Source: Planctomycetota bacterium (GTDB lineage Bacteria > Planctomycetota > UBA1135 > UBA2386). From it: a stretch of 64,000 nt of DNA. Below the pieces are notes generated by a model, which saw only the letters and a program-made list of their open reading frames with translations, was not told where the DNA came from and searched no databases. Shown piece after piece: positions 14,941 to 23,927 of the stretch. The position numbers were made by a program, and so were the translations under genes. Within the stretch, counting starts at the first letter, position 1; every line of letters starts with the position of its first letter. The stretch spans positions 2,073,501 through 2,137,500 of the forward strand of contig JADJWQ010000006.1 in assembly GCA_016716265.1 (NCBI GenBank), written 5' to 3'.

Positions 14941-16908
14941 TCAGAGCACCGCACCGGGGGGCACCAACGCGCACGCGAACTCGGCGCGCAGTTGGTCGCG
15001 CTGCCAGGCGTGGTCGAACGACAGCCAGGCGATCAGCCGGCCGTCGGCGAGCCGCTCGATCCGGCCCGACAACAGACACCACAGCGCACCGTCGAGCATC
15101 GCCGACACCGACACGAGACGCTCGTCGCCGACCGCGTCGACGGTGCCGGCGAGCCGACCGCGCGGGGCGCGCACCTCGAGCGTGCCGTCGGACGCGAAGC
15201 GCCAGGTCGATCCCGCCAGCATCTGGCGTACGGTCGCGATCGCCTGGTCGCGCGGCTGCGGACGGCGCTCGGCGTAGAGTCCGTACGACGGACTGCCCGG
15301 CTCTCCCGCGATGACCTCGCGCGTCCAGGCAACGAAGCCGAACGCGTCGGGAGCCGCGGCCGTGAACGTCCCGGCCACGTCGCCCGCAGGCGTACCGGCC
15401 GGCACCGGTGGGCCGCCGAGCGGCCGCAGCGTCTGCTCGATCTCGCCCTGGAGCGTGCCGTCGACGGCTCGGAACACGAACGCGTGAGCCTGCAGCGAGC
15501 CGTCGCCATTGGCGGTCAGAGCGCCGCGTACGAAGCTCTTCCGCGAGTCGGTGCGCGTCGCTCCACGGCTGACCGTCGCGAACGCCATCGCGCTATGGAA
15601 CAGGTCCGCCGTACCACGGCACACGCCCGGACCCTCGCCGCCGTCCGCGGCGTCCGCGTCGCTGCCGGCGGCCGCGATGACGATCGCCCCGGACGGACCG
15701 ATCCGCCAGCGAGCTCCCTGCATGCCGCTCTGCAATGCGGCTGCCGCCGCCTGGGGTTCGAGCGGCACGTCCCGATAGCCGGTGTGGATGAACTGGCCCG
15801 CCACGGTCACGCCGGTCGCCTCCTGGCGGAAGCCGGCGGCCGCCAGCACGCGCGCCGGTCCCGCGACGTAACGGCCCGCGTATGCCGCGAACGGCACCGC
15901 CGCCGGAACGGCCGGAGCGTCGACACCGCGCAGCACGCCGACGCCGATCGGCCGACAGCGCGACCCGAAGCGCCAGGTGCGGCCGCGGCTGCCGTCGGCG
16001 CCGAGCAGGAACAGCCCGCCACTCGAACCTGCACCCGGGTACATCAACGGGTCGGCTACGAGCCAGGTATCGCGCGACCACACCGCGATCCCGGTCGGAT
16101 GACGTAGCGGAGCGCAGCGCCCGTCCGGCGTGGCGTAGGTCAGATCGACGAGGTGGCCGTCCGGTGCGAGCACCAGGATGCCGCCGAGCAGATCCGACTC
16201 CGGCACGCCGCTGTCGACCAGCACGAGGCGACCCGCGCCGTCGACGAGCAGCTGCGTCGGCCGGCGCCACCACGTCTGCTCCGGCGACCGTCCCGGTTGC
16301 ACGTTCTGCAGCACGACGCTCGCGCTCGCGGGAAGCCGGCTGTCGTCGAGTCGCAGCAGCGCGCCCTGGCTGTAGAGGCCGCGCGCCCCGGCGACGTAGC
16401 GGCACGCGGCGAACAGACCGCCGCCCGGCGCAGCGGTCGCGCACGCGACATGTCGCAGGTCGCCGCGCTCGGCACGCGCGACGGTCGTGAGGCTGCCGTC
16501 CGGCTCGAGCCGCAGCACGCCGGCGGAGCCGTCGACCAGCAGCACGCGGCCGGCCGCGTCGATGCCGAGGTTCTGATCGGCGCTGATCCGGTCGGAGCGC
16601 GCCACGATCGCGCTGGTGCCGTCGGCGAGGACGCGCCACAACCGCAGCTGGGCGCCGGCCCCGGGCGCCGGCTCGTCGAGCACCCAGGTGATGCCGCGCG
16701 CATCCGCGACGAGGCTACGCGGGGCACAGAAGCGGGCATCGCCGAACGGGACCGGCCGGTCACCATCGAGACGGAACACGAACGGCAGGTCCTTCGCGAT
16801 GAAGACGACGACGTCGCCGGGGGGAGCGCCCGGCGGTCCGCCCACCGCGGGCGACCCTTCGAGCGACCACGCGAGCGACGCGAGCGCGAGCACGGTGGGG
16901 CTGATCAT
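14941..16908 (-). CDS. Secreted NHL/SMP-30-like beta-propeller protein of unknown function
   Basis: A 655-residue protein with an N-terminal signal (TVLALASLAWSLEGSPA). The first 330 residues read as propeller blades: RSLVADARGITWVLDEP, LGIDAAGRVLLVDGSAGVLRLEPDG, PTQLLVDGAGRLVLVDSG and HPTGIAVWSRDTWLVADP. These are typical of NHL or SMP-30-like repeats. Residues 350-650 contain three tandem, loosely similar segments with TVAGQF, NGDGSL..AHAF and RLAGTVDAVG, which look like beta-sandwich or barrel repeats. I do not recognise a family or catalytic residues. It sits between the HEAT protein and the GH65 gene, all on the minus strand. Confidence 0.7.
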   Translation of the reverse strand: MISPTVLALASLAWSLEGSPAVGGPPGAPPGDVVVFIAKDLPFVFRLDGDRPVPFGDARFCAPRSLVADARGITWVLDEPAPGAGAQLRLWRVLADGTSAIVARSDRISADQNLGIDAAGRVLLVDGSAGVLRLEPDGSLTTVARAERGDLRHVACATAAPGGGLFAACRYVAGARGLYSQGALLRLDDSRLPASASVVLQNVQPGRSPEQTWWRRPTQLLVDGAGRLVLVDSGVPESDLLGGILVLAPDGHLVDLTYATPDGRCAPLRHPTGIAVWSRDTWLVADPLMYPGAGSSGGLFLLGADGSRGRTWRFGSRCRPIGVGVLRGVDAPAVPAAVPFAAYAGRYVAGPARVLAAAGFRQEATGVTVAGQFIHTGYRDVPLEPQAAAAALQSGMQGARWRIGPSGAIVIAAAGSDADAADGGEGPGVCRGTADLFHSAMAFATVSRGATRTDSRKSFVRGALTANGDGSLQAHAFVFRAVDGTLQGEIEQTLRPLGGPPVPAGTPAGDVAGTFTAAAPDAFGFVAWTREVIAGEPGSPSYGLYAERRPQPRDQAIATVRQMLAGSTWRFASDGTLEVRAPRGRLAGTVDAVGDERLVSVSAMLDGALWCLLSGRIERLADGRLIAWLSFDHAWQRDQLRAEFACALVPPGAVL

Positions 16909-16963
16909 CGCAGCCCACGCTAGCGCTCTGCACGCCGCGCGACCCTCCGGCCACTCCCCAAGG

Positions 16964-19363
16964 TCAAGGTTGCGGATCAGCGTGCGTGATCGGCAGCTCG
17001 ATGCGCTGCGCGGTCGTCAGCTCGACCGGCGCGCCCTCGTGACAGAACGCGATCGCGCCGCCCTCGAGCAGCGCGTAGGTCGCGAGCCCCTGCTGCAGGT
17101 GCACTTCCAGCAGCGCGCCGCGCAACGTCAACCGGAAGCGCATGCTCGTCAGGTCGCCGGGCAGCCGTGGCGTGAAGCAGAAGCGGCCCCCGTCGTCGCG
17201 AAAGCCCGCGATGCCGTAGACGAGCGCCATCCACGTGCCGCCCATCGACGCGATGTGGCAACCGTCCTTCACGTTGCGCGCGACATCGGCGTAGTCCATC
17301 AGCGCGGCGTAGCGCAGGTACGCCTCCGCCTTCTCCTGGCGGCCGACCTCACGGGCGACGATGCTCTGGATGCAGACCGACAGCGACGAGTCGCCGGTCG
17401 TCAACGGATCGTAGTAGTCGAAGTTGCGCCGCTTCTGCTCGCGCGTGAACGCGTCGCCCAGCAGGAACATCGCGAGCACGACATCGGCCTGCTTGATGAC
17501 CTGGTGCCGGTAGATGACCAGCGGGTGGAAGTGCAGTAGCAGCGGGTACTTCTCAGGCGGCGTGTTCTCGAAGTCCCACGGCTTCAGCTCGCGGAAGTCG
17601 TCGTCCTGCAGGTGGATGCCCGCGGCATCGTCGTACGGCAGGCACATCCGCGTCGCCGCCTCCCGCCAGCCCTCGACCTCGCCCGGTGCGAGACCGGTGC
17701 GATGAACGAGTGCGGCGTGCTTGTCGGGGAACCGCGCCGCCATCTCGGTGACGGTGTCGGCCGCATAGAGGAGGTTCTCACGCGCCATGAGGTTCGTGAA
17801 CGTGTTGTTGTTCACGACCGTGTTGTACTCGTCGGGACCGGTCACACCGGTGATGCAGAACGCACCGCCACGCTGCTCCGAGAAGAAGCCGAGGTCGCGC
17901 CAGAGCCGCGCCGTCTCCACGAGGATCTCCGCACCCTCGTCGTGCAGGTACTGGACGTCGCCGGTCGCCGCGACGTACTTGCGGAGGGCGTAGGCGACGT
18001 CGGCATTGATGTGATACTGGGCGGTGCCGGCCGCGTAGTAGGCGGACGCCTCCTCGCCGCTGATCGTGCGCCATGGGAACAGCGCCCCCGTCTGGTTCAC
18101 CTGTGTCGCACGCTCGCGGGCGAGATCGAGCTGCCGATAGCGCTGCTTCAGCAGGTTCTTCGCGATCCGCGGCGTCGTGTAGGTCAGGAACGGCAGCACG
18201 TAGATCTCGGTGTCCCAGAAGTAGTGACCTTCGTAGCCGGTGCCGGTCAGCCCCTTGGCGGGAACGCCGACGCCCTCCGCGCGCGCCGTCGCCTGGTGGA
18301 TGTGGAACAGATTGAGCCGGAGGATCTGCTGCACGGCCTCGACGTTGCGCATCGCGAGGTGCGGATCACCATCGCCGTTCGCCGACCGGAGCTGCACGTC
18401 GCTGCGCTTCCAGAACGCGTCGAGCAGGCGCCGCTGGCTCGCGCACAGCGCGTCGAAGCCACTCGGCACGACCCGGTCGAGCGTGCGCTCGACGCGCTCG
18501 CAGAGCTCGGCGGTCGGCGAGCTGCGCGACCAGTGATAGGCGATCAGCTTGGTCACGCGCAGCGGCTCACCCTGCCGGGCGTCGAGCGACACGACGATCC
18601 TGCCGCGGTCGGGCTCCACCTCGAGCGCGAGCCGCGCGTTGTCGGGCGCCTGGACGACGTGATCGACGCCGCACGCAACCCCCATGTCGCTGCGGCGCGT
18701 CCGATGACCGAGCACGATCCGGCGGTCGCGCCCGTAGTGTCGCTCCGCGACGAGCGGTCGCTCCTTCACGTCACGGGACCGAGGATCGTGGGGATCGCCG
18801 GCGGCGCCGGTACCCGGGTCGTAGACGACCTCGGAGATGACGACGACCGGTACGTTCGCATTGAGGACCGTGACCTCGTAGTCGACCGCGGCGACGTGGC
18901 GGTGCTCGAGTGACACCAATCGCCGTGAGCGGATCGACACCAGCGTTCCCGATGCGAGCTCCCAGACGAGCTCACGCGACAGGATCCCGGTCCGCATGTC
19001 GAGCGCACGTTCGTACTCGACGAGGCTCGCGTGCCGGAGCGAGAACGGCTCGTCGTCGACGTAGAGATGCATCCGCTTCGCGTCGACGATGTCGCAGATG
19101 GTCTGTCCGGTCGTCGCGAAGCCATAGGCGGTCTCGCCGTAGACGATCGGCCAGGTCTCGTGGAAGCCGTTCAGCAGCGTGGCATTCTGGTGCGCCGGCT
19201 CGCCCTCCTCGCACGCGCCGCGGATCCCGAGGAAGCCGTTCGCGGTCGAGAACAGCGTCTCGAACTGCGCCATGCGGCGCGGGTCGTAGGACGTCTCGAC
19301 GAGCCGCCACTCGTCGGGCGGGTAGATGTGCCTCGGTGGCAGCTCGAGCTTGCGCAGCAGCAT
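16964..19363 (-). CDS. Glycoside hydrolase family 65 disaccharide phosphorylase
   Basis: A 799-residue protein, normal for GH65 (maltose, trehalose, kojibiose or nigerose phosphorylase). The family markers are the N-terminal ANGFLGIRGA, the (alpha/alpha)6 barrel signature GLTGTGYEGHYFWDTEIY, and the catalytic acid Glu (about E512) in TGPDEYNTVVNNN. These enzymes cleave an alpha-glucoside with phosphate and invert it to beta-glucose-1-phosphate. The beta-phosphoglucomutase gene lies 60 bp upstream on the same strand and would convert that product to glucose-6-phosphate, so the two form a small operon. The specific disaccharide cannot be read from the sequence. It acts in the cytoplasm, as no signal peptide is present. 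No sugar transporter is adjacent. Confidence 0.9.
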   Translation of the reverse strand: MLLRKLELPPRHIYPPDEWRLVETSYDPRRMAQFETLFSTANGFLGIRGACEEGEPAHQNATLLNGFHETWPIVYGETAYGFATTGQTICDIVDAKRMHLYVDDEPFSLRHASLVEYERALDMRTGILSRELVWELASGTLVSIRSRRLVSLEHRHVAAVDYEVTVLNANVPVVVISEVVYDPGTGAAGDPHDPRSRDVKERPLVAERHYGRDRRIVLGHRTRRSDMGVACGVDHVVQAPDNARLALEVEPDRGRIVVSLDARQGEPLRVTKLIAYHWSRSSPTAELCERVERTLDRVVPSGFDALCASQRRLLDAFWKRSDVQLRSANGDGDPHLAMRNVEAVQQILRLNLFHIHQATARAEGVGVPAKGLTGTGYEGHYFWDTEIYVLPFLTYTTPRIAKNLLKQRYRQLDLARERATQVNQTGALFPWRTISGEEASAYYAAGTAQYHINADVAYALRKYVAATGDVQYLHDEGAEILVETARLWRDLGFFSEQRGGAFCITGVTGPDEYNTVVNNNTFTNLMARENLLYAADTVTEMAARFPDKHAALVHRTGLAPGEVEGWREAATRMCLPYDDAAGIHLQDDDFRELKPWDFENTPPEKYPLLLHFHPLVIYRHQVIKQADVVLAMFLLGDAFTREQKRRNFDYYDPLTTGDSSLSVCIQSIVAREVGRQEKAEAYLRYAALMDYADVARNVKDGCHIASMGGTWMALVYGIAGFRDDGGRFCFTPRLPGDLTSMRFRLTLRGALLEVHLQQGLATYALLEGGAIAFCHEGAPVELTTAQRIELPITHADPQP

Positions 19364-19423
19364 CGGGCGCGGGCTCCTCGGGTGTTCGGGTCGCGGTCGG
19401 CGGGCGGACGGGTCGCGGACGGG

Positions 19424-20164
19424 TCACGGTCCGGTCAGCAGCTCGGCGAGGTCCCCCACCACGACATCGGCACCTGCGTCGAACAGCTGCTGCGGATCGT
19501 CGTGCCGGGCGACGCCGATCACGAGCCCGAAGCCGCCGGCGGCCCCGGCCGCGACGCCGGAGATCGCGTCCTCGATCACCACGGCGCGCTTCGGCTCGAC
19601 GCCGAGCTCGCGCGTCGCGGCGAGGAACGTGTCGGGCGCGGGCTTGCCCGCGAGCCGCCGCTCTGCAGCGACGACGCCGTCGATCCGCACGTCGAACGCG
19701 TCCTCGAGCCCGGCGGCACGCAGCACGGCCGCCGCGTTGGCGCTCGACGACACCAGCGCCGTACGGATGCCGCGCGCGCGCGCCTGCCGCAGGAACTCCA
19801 CCGAGCCCGCGAACACCCGGACCCGCCCGGCGTCGATCGCGGCGCCGACCAGCGCGTTCTTCCGGTTGCCGACCCCACAGACCGTCGCGTGGTCCGGCGA
19901 GTCGCCGGGGTTGCCCTCGGGCAGCTCGATGCCGCGCGAGCGCAGGAAGTCGCGCACGCCGTCGTAGCGCCGCTTGCCGTCGACGAAGGTCCGGTAGTCC
20001 ACGTCGGGATCGAACGGCCGGAAGGTCTCCCCACGCGCAGCGCTGCGCTGCAGCAGGAACTCGTCGAAGGTCCGCTTCCAGGCCTCCGCATGGAGCGCCG
20101 CCGTGTCGGTCAGGACGCCGTCCAGATCGAACAGCAGCGCGTCCGCTGCGTGCCAGTCCAGCAT
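19424..20164 (-). CDS. pgmB: Beta-phosphoglucomutase (HAD superfamily)
   Basis: A 246-residue HAD hydrolase-fold protein with the DxD nucleophile pair D13 and D15 in FDLDGVLTDT, cap-domain GVGNRKN, motif II SSSANAA, motif III Lys in GKPAPDTF and motif IV VIEDAISGV. These match beta-phosphoglucomutase, which interconverts beta-glucose-1-phosphate and glucose-6-phosphate. It directly precedes the GH65 phosphorylase, the typical partner. ATG 20164 is chosen because the fold begins within a few residues; a longer frame to 20230 adds 22 residues with no homology. Confidence 0.9.
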   Translation of the reverse strand: MLDWHAADALLFDLDGVLTDTAALHAEAWKRTFDEFLLQRSAARGETFRPFDPDVDYRTFVDGKRRYDGVRDFLRSRGIELPEGNPGDSPDHATVCGVGNRKNALVGAAIDAGRVRVFAGSVEFLRQARARGIRTALVSSSANAAAVLRAAGLEDAFDVRIDGVVAAERRLAGKPAPDTFLAATRELGVEPKRAVVIEDAISGVAAGAAGGFGLVIGVARHDDPQQLFDAGADVVVGDLAELLTGP

Positions 20165-20240
20165 GTTCCCGATGGTAGCGACGCGGGCCTGCGGCGCGAC
20201 CCTGCAGCCGGATCGGCGCGGGCTCTGCACACCGCGTGCA

Positions 20241-21581
20241 TCACTGCCGCAGCACGAACACGCCGCCGAGCAGCACCGCGAGCACGTAGACGAGCCACGG
20301 CACGCGACGGCCGCGGCCGGTGAGGAGCTGCAGCAGTGGCCAGGCGACGAAGCCGAGCGCGAGGCCGTCCGCGATCGAGTAGCTGAGCGGGATGCCGACG
20401 ACCACGAGGAATGCCGGGATCGACTCGGCCGGGTCCTCCCAATCGATATCGCGCACGCTGCGCACCATCATCCAGCCGACCAGGATCATGACGGGTGCCG
20501 TCACCGGGTGCAGGAACACGCCGGGCGCGACCTCGCAGCCGCCGCCGACCATCTGCACGAGCGGGTAGCAGAACAACGCCAGAAGGAACAGCACACCGGT
20601 CGCGACCGCGGCGAGCCCGGTGCGGGCACCCTCCGCGACGCCGGCCGCGCTCTCGATGTAGCTCGACACGGTCGACGTGCCGAGCACCGCGCCCGCGGTC
20701 GTGCCGACCGCGTCGGCCGTGAGCGCCGGACCGAGACGTTCGAGCTGGCCGTCCTTCATCAGGCCGGCCTGCTGGCCGACGCCGGCGAGCGTGCCGACGG
20801 TATCGAACAGCACCATGAACAGGAAGATCGCGACGACCGGCAGCATCGCGGGGTCCAGCAATGCGCCGAGCTCCAGCCGGCCGAGCACCGGGGACGGATC
20901 CGGCGGTGCGGCGAACAGGCCGCGCCAATGGGTCAGTCCCGCCGGCAGGCCGAGCAGCGTCGTCGCGAGGAGCCCGAGCAGCAGCGCTCCGGGCACGCGC
21001 AGCGCGAGCATCGCAGCGGTCACCGCGAGCCCGCCGAGCGTCAGCAGGGCGGGCGCGGCGGTCAGGTCGCCGATCTTCACGAGCGCGCCGGGCGCCGCGA
21101 CGACGATGCCGCCCTGCTGCAGCCCGATGAAGGCGATGAACAGTCCGATCCCGACCGGGATTGCGTGCAGCAGGCTGCGCGGCGTGCTGCGGAGCACCTT
21201 CTCGCGCACGCGGAACAGCGACAGCACGAGGAACAGCACGCCGCTGACGAACACGGCGCCGAGCGCGGTCGGCCACGGCACCGCGGTCCCGGTCACTCCG
21301 CCGGTGACGACCGCGACGAAGAAGAAGTTCTCACCCATGCACGGCGCGAGCGCGACCGGGTAGTTGGCGGCGAACGCCATCACGAAGGTCGCGAGCGCCG
21401 CGGACAGGCAGGTCGCCACCATGACCGCGCCGAAGTCCATGCCGGCGCCGGCGAGCACGCCCGGCTGCACGAACACGATGTAGGACATCGTGAGGAACGT
21501 GACCGCGCCGCCACGCAGCTCGGCGCGCACGGTGGTACCGCGCCGCTCGAGGTCGAACGTCCGCTGTGACCAGCTCCGCAT
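20241..21581 (-). CDS. NCS2-family purine permease, AzgA/PbuG type
   Basis: A 446-residue inner-membrane protein with about 12-13 hydrophobic segments. Matching AzgA-type motifs are VALAPCMGENFFF (family consensus ApGMGLNAyf), LFDTVGTLAGVG, TADAVGTTAGAVLGTSTVSSYIESAAGVAEGARTGL and a hydrophobic C-terminal end. AzgA/PbuG/GhxP proteins import adenine, guanine or hypoxanthine with protons. In the first motif, Gly-Leu-Asn-Ala is Gly-Glu-Asn-Phe here, which may shift specificity. It is divergent from thiD (135 bp between starts), which makes a nucleobase or pyrimidine-precursor substrate conceivable, but purine is the default call. Confidence 0.85.
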   Translation of the reverse strand: MRSWSQRTFDLERRGTTVRAELRGGAVTFLTMSYIVFVQPGVLAGAGMDFGAVMVATCLSAALATFVMAFAANYPVALAPCMGENFFFVAVVTGGVTGTAVPWPTALGAVFVSGVLFLVLSLFRVREKVLRSTPRSLLHAIPVGIGLFIAFIGLQQGGIVVAAPGALVKIGDLTAAPALLTLGGLAVTAAMLALRVPGALLLGLLATTLLGLPAGLTHWRGLFAAPPDPSPVLGRLELGALLDPAMLPVVAIFLFMVLFDTVGTLAGVGQQAGLMKDGQLERLGPALTADAVGTTAGAVLGTSTVSSYIESAAGVAEGARTGLAAVATGVLFLLALFCYPLVQMVGGGCEVAPGVFLHPVTAPVMILVGWMMVRSVRDIDWEDPAESIPAFLVVVGIPLSYSIADGLALGFVAWPLLQLLTGRGRRVPWLVYVLAVLLGGVFVLRQ

Positions 21582-21716
21582 CGCGAATCCGCCTCCGACG
21601 TCTCCGATGATCGCCCGACGCCACCGGCTCGGCACGCCCCGAGTGTGGTGAATCACCGCGAGACCGTAGCACCGGTCCTTCTCGCGGACCCGACTGCCGT
21701 GAATGATCGGTCCTCG

Positions 21717-22520
21717 ATGCGCGTCCCCATCGCCCTGACGATCGCCGGCTCGGACCCATCGGGCGGCGCCGGACTGCAGGCCGACCTGAAGACCTTCCAC
21801 AGCCACGGCGTCTACGGCACGGCGGTCGTCACGCTCGTGACCGTGCAGAACACGCTCGGCGTGACCCGCGTCGACGTGCTGGAGCCGTCGCTGGTCACCG
21901 CTCAGCTCGACGCAGTCGTCGCCGATCTGCCGCCAGCCGCCGCGAAGACCGGCGCGCTCGGCAGCGCCGGGGTGATCCGCGCGGTCGCCGACCGCGTCGC
22001 TGCGCTCGGCTGCCCGCTGGTCGTCGATCCCGTCGTCGTCAGCAAGCACGGCCACCGGCTGATCGAGGACGATGCCGTCGTCGCCCTGCGCGCCGAGCTG
22101 CTGCCGCTCGCCGCGGTCGTCACGCCGAACGTGCACGAGGCCGCGTTGCTGACCGGGCTGCCGGTGCGCGACCGCGACGGCATGCTGCAGGCCGCGTTCG
22201 CGCTGCGCGATGCCGGCGCCGCGTGCGTGGTCGTCAAGGGTGCCGCATTGCCGGACTGTGCGAGCGACGTCGTGGTCACCGCGCAGGATGCGCGCTGGCT
22301 CGACGGCGAGCGCGTCACGACGACGAGCCTGCACGGCTCCGGTTGTGCGTTCAGCGCTGCGCTGACCGCCCGCCTCGCGCGCGGCGAGAGCGTGCTCGAC
22401 GCGCTGCGCGGCGCGAAGGCCTGGGTGACCCGCGCGCTGCGGTCGGCGCCGGGGCTCGGCGCCGGCGTCGGCCCGCTCGACCTGCTCGTCGACGGGCGGG
22501 ACGAGGCGCCGCGGCGCTGA
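21717..22520 (+). CDS. thiD: Hydroxymethylpyrimidine/phosphomethylpyrimidine kinase
   Basis: A 267-residue ribokinase-fold protein of standard ThiD length. Motifs are AGSDPSGGAGLQADLKTF near the N-terminus, TVQNT, MATKTG-like PAAAKTGALGS, DPVVVSKHGHRL, TPNVHEAALLTG and the anion-hole HGSGCAFSAAL. ThiD phosphorylates HMP twice to HMP-PP for thiamine synthesis in the cytoplasm. No other thiamine genes are adjacent, and I saw no TPP riboswitch in the 135-bp upstream region shared with the permease. ATG 21717 is chosen because the conserved beta-strand IALTIAGSD follows directly. Confidence 0.92.
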   Translation: MRVPIALTIAGSDPSGGAGLQADLKTFHSHGVYGTAVVTLVTVQNTLGVTRVDVLEPSLVTAQLDAVVADLPPAAAKTGALGSAGVIRAVADRVAALGCPLVVDPVVVSKHGHRLIEDDAVVALRAELLPLAAVVTPNVHEAALLTGLPVRDRDGMLQAAFALRDAGAACVVVKGAALPDCASDVVVTAQDARWLDGERVTTTSLHGSGCAFSAALTARLARGESVLDALRGAKAWVTRALRSAPGLGAGVGPLDLLVDGRDEAPRR

Positions 22521-22708
22521 GCGATGTGGGCGCGATCGCGGGGTGCGCCGCATTGCGCGGTCCGTCGCGTCAGGCACCGGATTACGCCGATCCGCAGCGA
22601 TTCGTCACCAATTGGTTTCCACGAGCCTCCTTGACCGCCGGACGCGTAGGGCGCGGCGCGGGCGCTCCCCGCCAGGCAACCTCCTCGCTCTCGCCTCCAC
22701 CGCTCCCG

Positions 22709-23890
22709 ATGCGCTCGCTCCCCATCGTCTCGCTCGCGCTCTCGTTGCTCGCGGCGCCGTCCGCCATCGCCCAGTTCGGCGGTAGCGGCGCCGATGGCGT
22801 GTTCGCTCCGACCGCGGACGTGACGCTCGACACCGATGCCCGCCCTGCCGGCTTCGACTTCGTTTCGATCCACGTGCCGGCCGGCGTGACGGTCCGGGTG
22901 GTCGGCAACCGTCCCGGGATCCTGCGGTCACGCACGACGATCCGGATCGACGGTGTGCTGTCGGCCGACGGCTTCGCCGCAGACGGTGCGAACCCCGGTG
23001 CCGGCGGCGCCGGCGGCTACGCCGGCGGCGCCCCTGGCGTGGCGGGCGACGGCCCGGCCGGCGGTCAGGCCGGGATGGGTACGTTCGTGTCCAATCAGTT
23101 CGGCGGTAATGCCGGTCATGCGACACCGGGCACCGGCCTGTGGATGCAGCCGACGGGCACCTACGGCAGTGCATTGCCATTCGATCTGCGCGGCGGCAGC
23201 GGTGGTGGCGGCTATGCGAGCGTCGTCACCGGCGAGCAGCTCGGCGGCGACGGCGGCGGCGGCGTGCTCGTGCTGCTCGCCGACGGCCGGATCGACATCC
23301 CCGGTGCGGTCACCGCGGACGGCGCCGGCGTCGGCACGACGCGCACCGGTGCGGGCGGCGCGATCCTGATCCGCTCCGCCACCGACGTCCACGTCAGCGG
23401 GCGAGTCAGCGCCGACGGCCCGCAGGACACGCTGCCCGGGCCGATCTCCGGCCACGCCGGCGACGGCTTCGTGCGCATCGACGCGTGGATCGAGGAGCCG
23501 GTCATCGCCCCCTCCGCGGTCATCGTGCCCGAGCCGTCGCTGCGCGCATTGCCCGACCTCGAGTCATCGCTCGCGACCCGCGGCGAGGAGTGGCTGCTGC
23601 ACACGCGCGCCGTTCCGTCCGACCTCGTCGCGTTCCTGCTGTCCGGCGACAGCCGCCCGTCCGCGATCCCCGGCCTCGGCACCTACGGCCTCGGTGCACC
23701 CGAGGCGACCGACGTCGTCGGCTACTCGGTCGTCGAGCCCCGCCCGGACGCTGCAGCGTTCGTCGTCGTGCCGATCCCGAACGACCCTCGGCTCCTCGGC
23801 GTGACGCTGTGGGCGCAGGCGGTCACCGCGCGCACCGCGTCGGCCGAGGGCCCGCGGCTCACGCCGTACGTGTCGCGGACGATCCGCTGA
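22709..23890 (+). CDS. Secreted glycine-rich protein with C-terminal IPNDP module
   Basis: A 393-residue protein with a clear signal peptide (PIVSLALSLLAAPSAIAQ). The N-terminal 260 residues have a short beta-rich start (HVPAGVTVRVVGNRPGILRSRTTIRIDG) and then Gly/Ala-rich loops (AGGAGGYAGGAPG, GGDGGGG), as in some beta-helix or polymorphic outer-membrane-like proteins. The C-terminal domain carries VPIPNDPRLLGVTLWAQA. The same module appears in three other secreted proteins of the window. I do not recognise an enzyme family. A 188-bp gap separates it from thiD, in which I see no convincing promoter or RNA. Confidence 0.75.
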   Translation: MRSLPIVSLALSLLAAPSAIAQFGGSGADGVFAPTADVTLDTDARPAGFDFVSIHVPAGVTVRVVGNRPGILRSRTTIRIDGVLSADGFAADGANPGAGGAGGYAGGAPGVAGDGPAGGQAGMGTFVSNQFGGNAGHATPGTGLWMQPTGTYGSALPFDLRGGSGGGGYASVVTGEQLGGDGGGGVLVLLADGRIDIPGAVTADGAGVGTTRTGAGGAILIRSATDVHVSGRVSADGPQDTLPGPISGHAGDGFVRIDAWIEEPVIAPSAVIVPEPSLRALPDLESSLATRGEEWLLHTRAVPSDLVAFLLSGDSRPSAIPGLGTYGLGAPEATDVVGYSVVEPRPDAAAFVVVPIPNDPRLLGVTLWAQAVTARTASAEGPRLTPYVSRTIR

Positions 23891-23927
23891 CGCGTGCGGC
23901 GGGCCGGGCGAAACCGGTGCGGGCGGC

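Noticed and set aside
21582..21716. Possible TPP or purine riboswitch between the permease and thiD
   Set aside because: No CUGAGA or other conserved TPP-aptamer core, and no purine-aptamer core, could be found on either strand.
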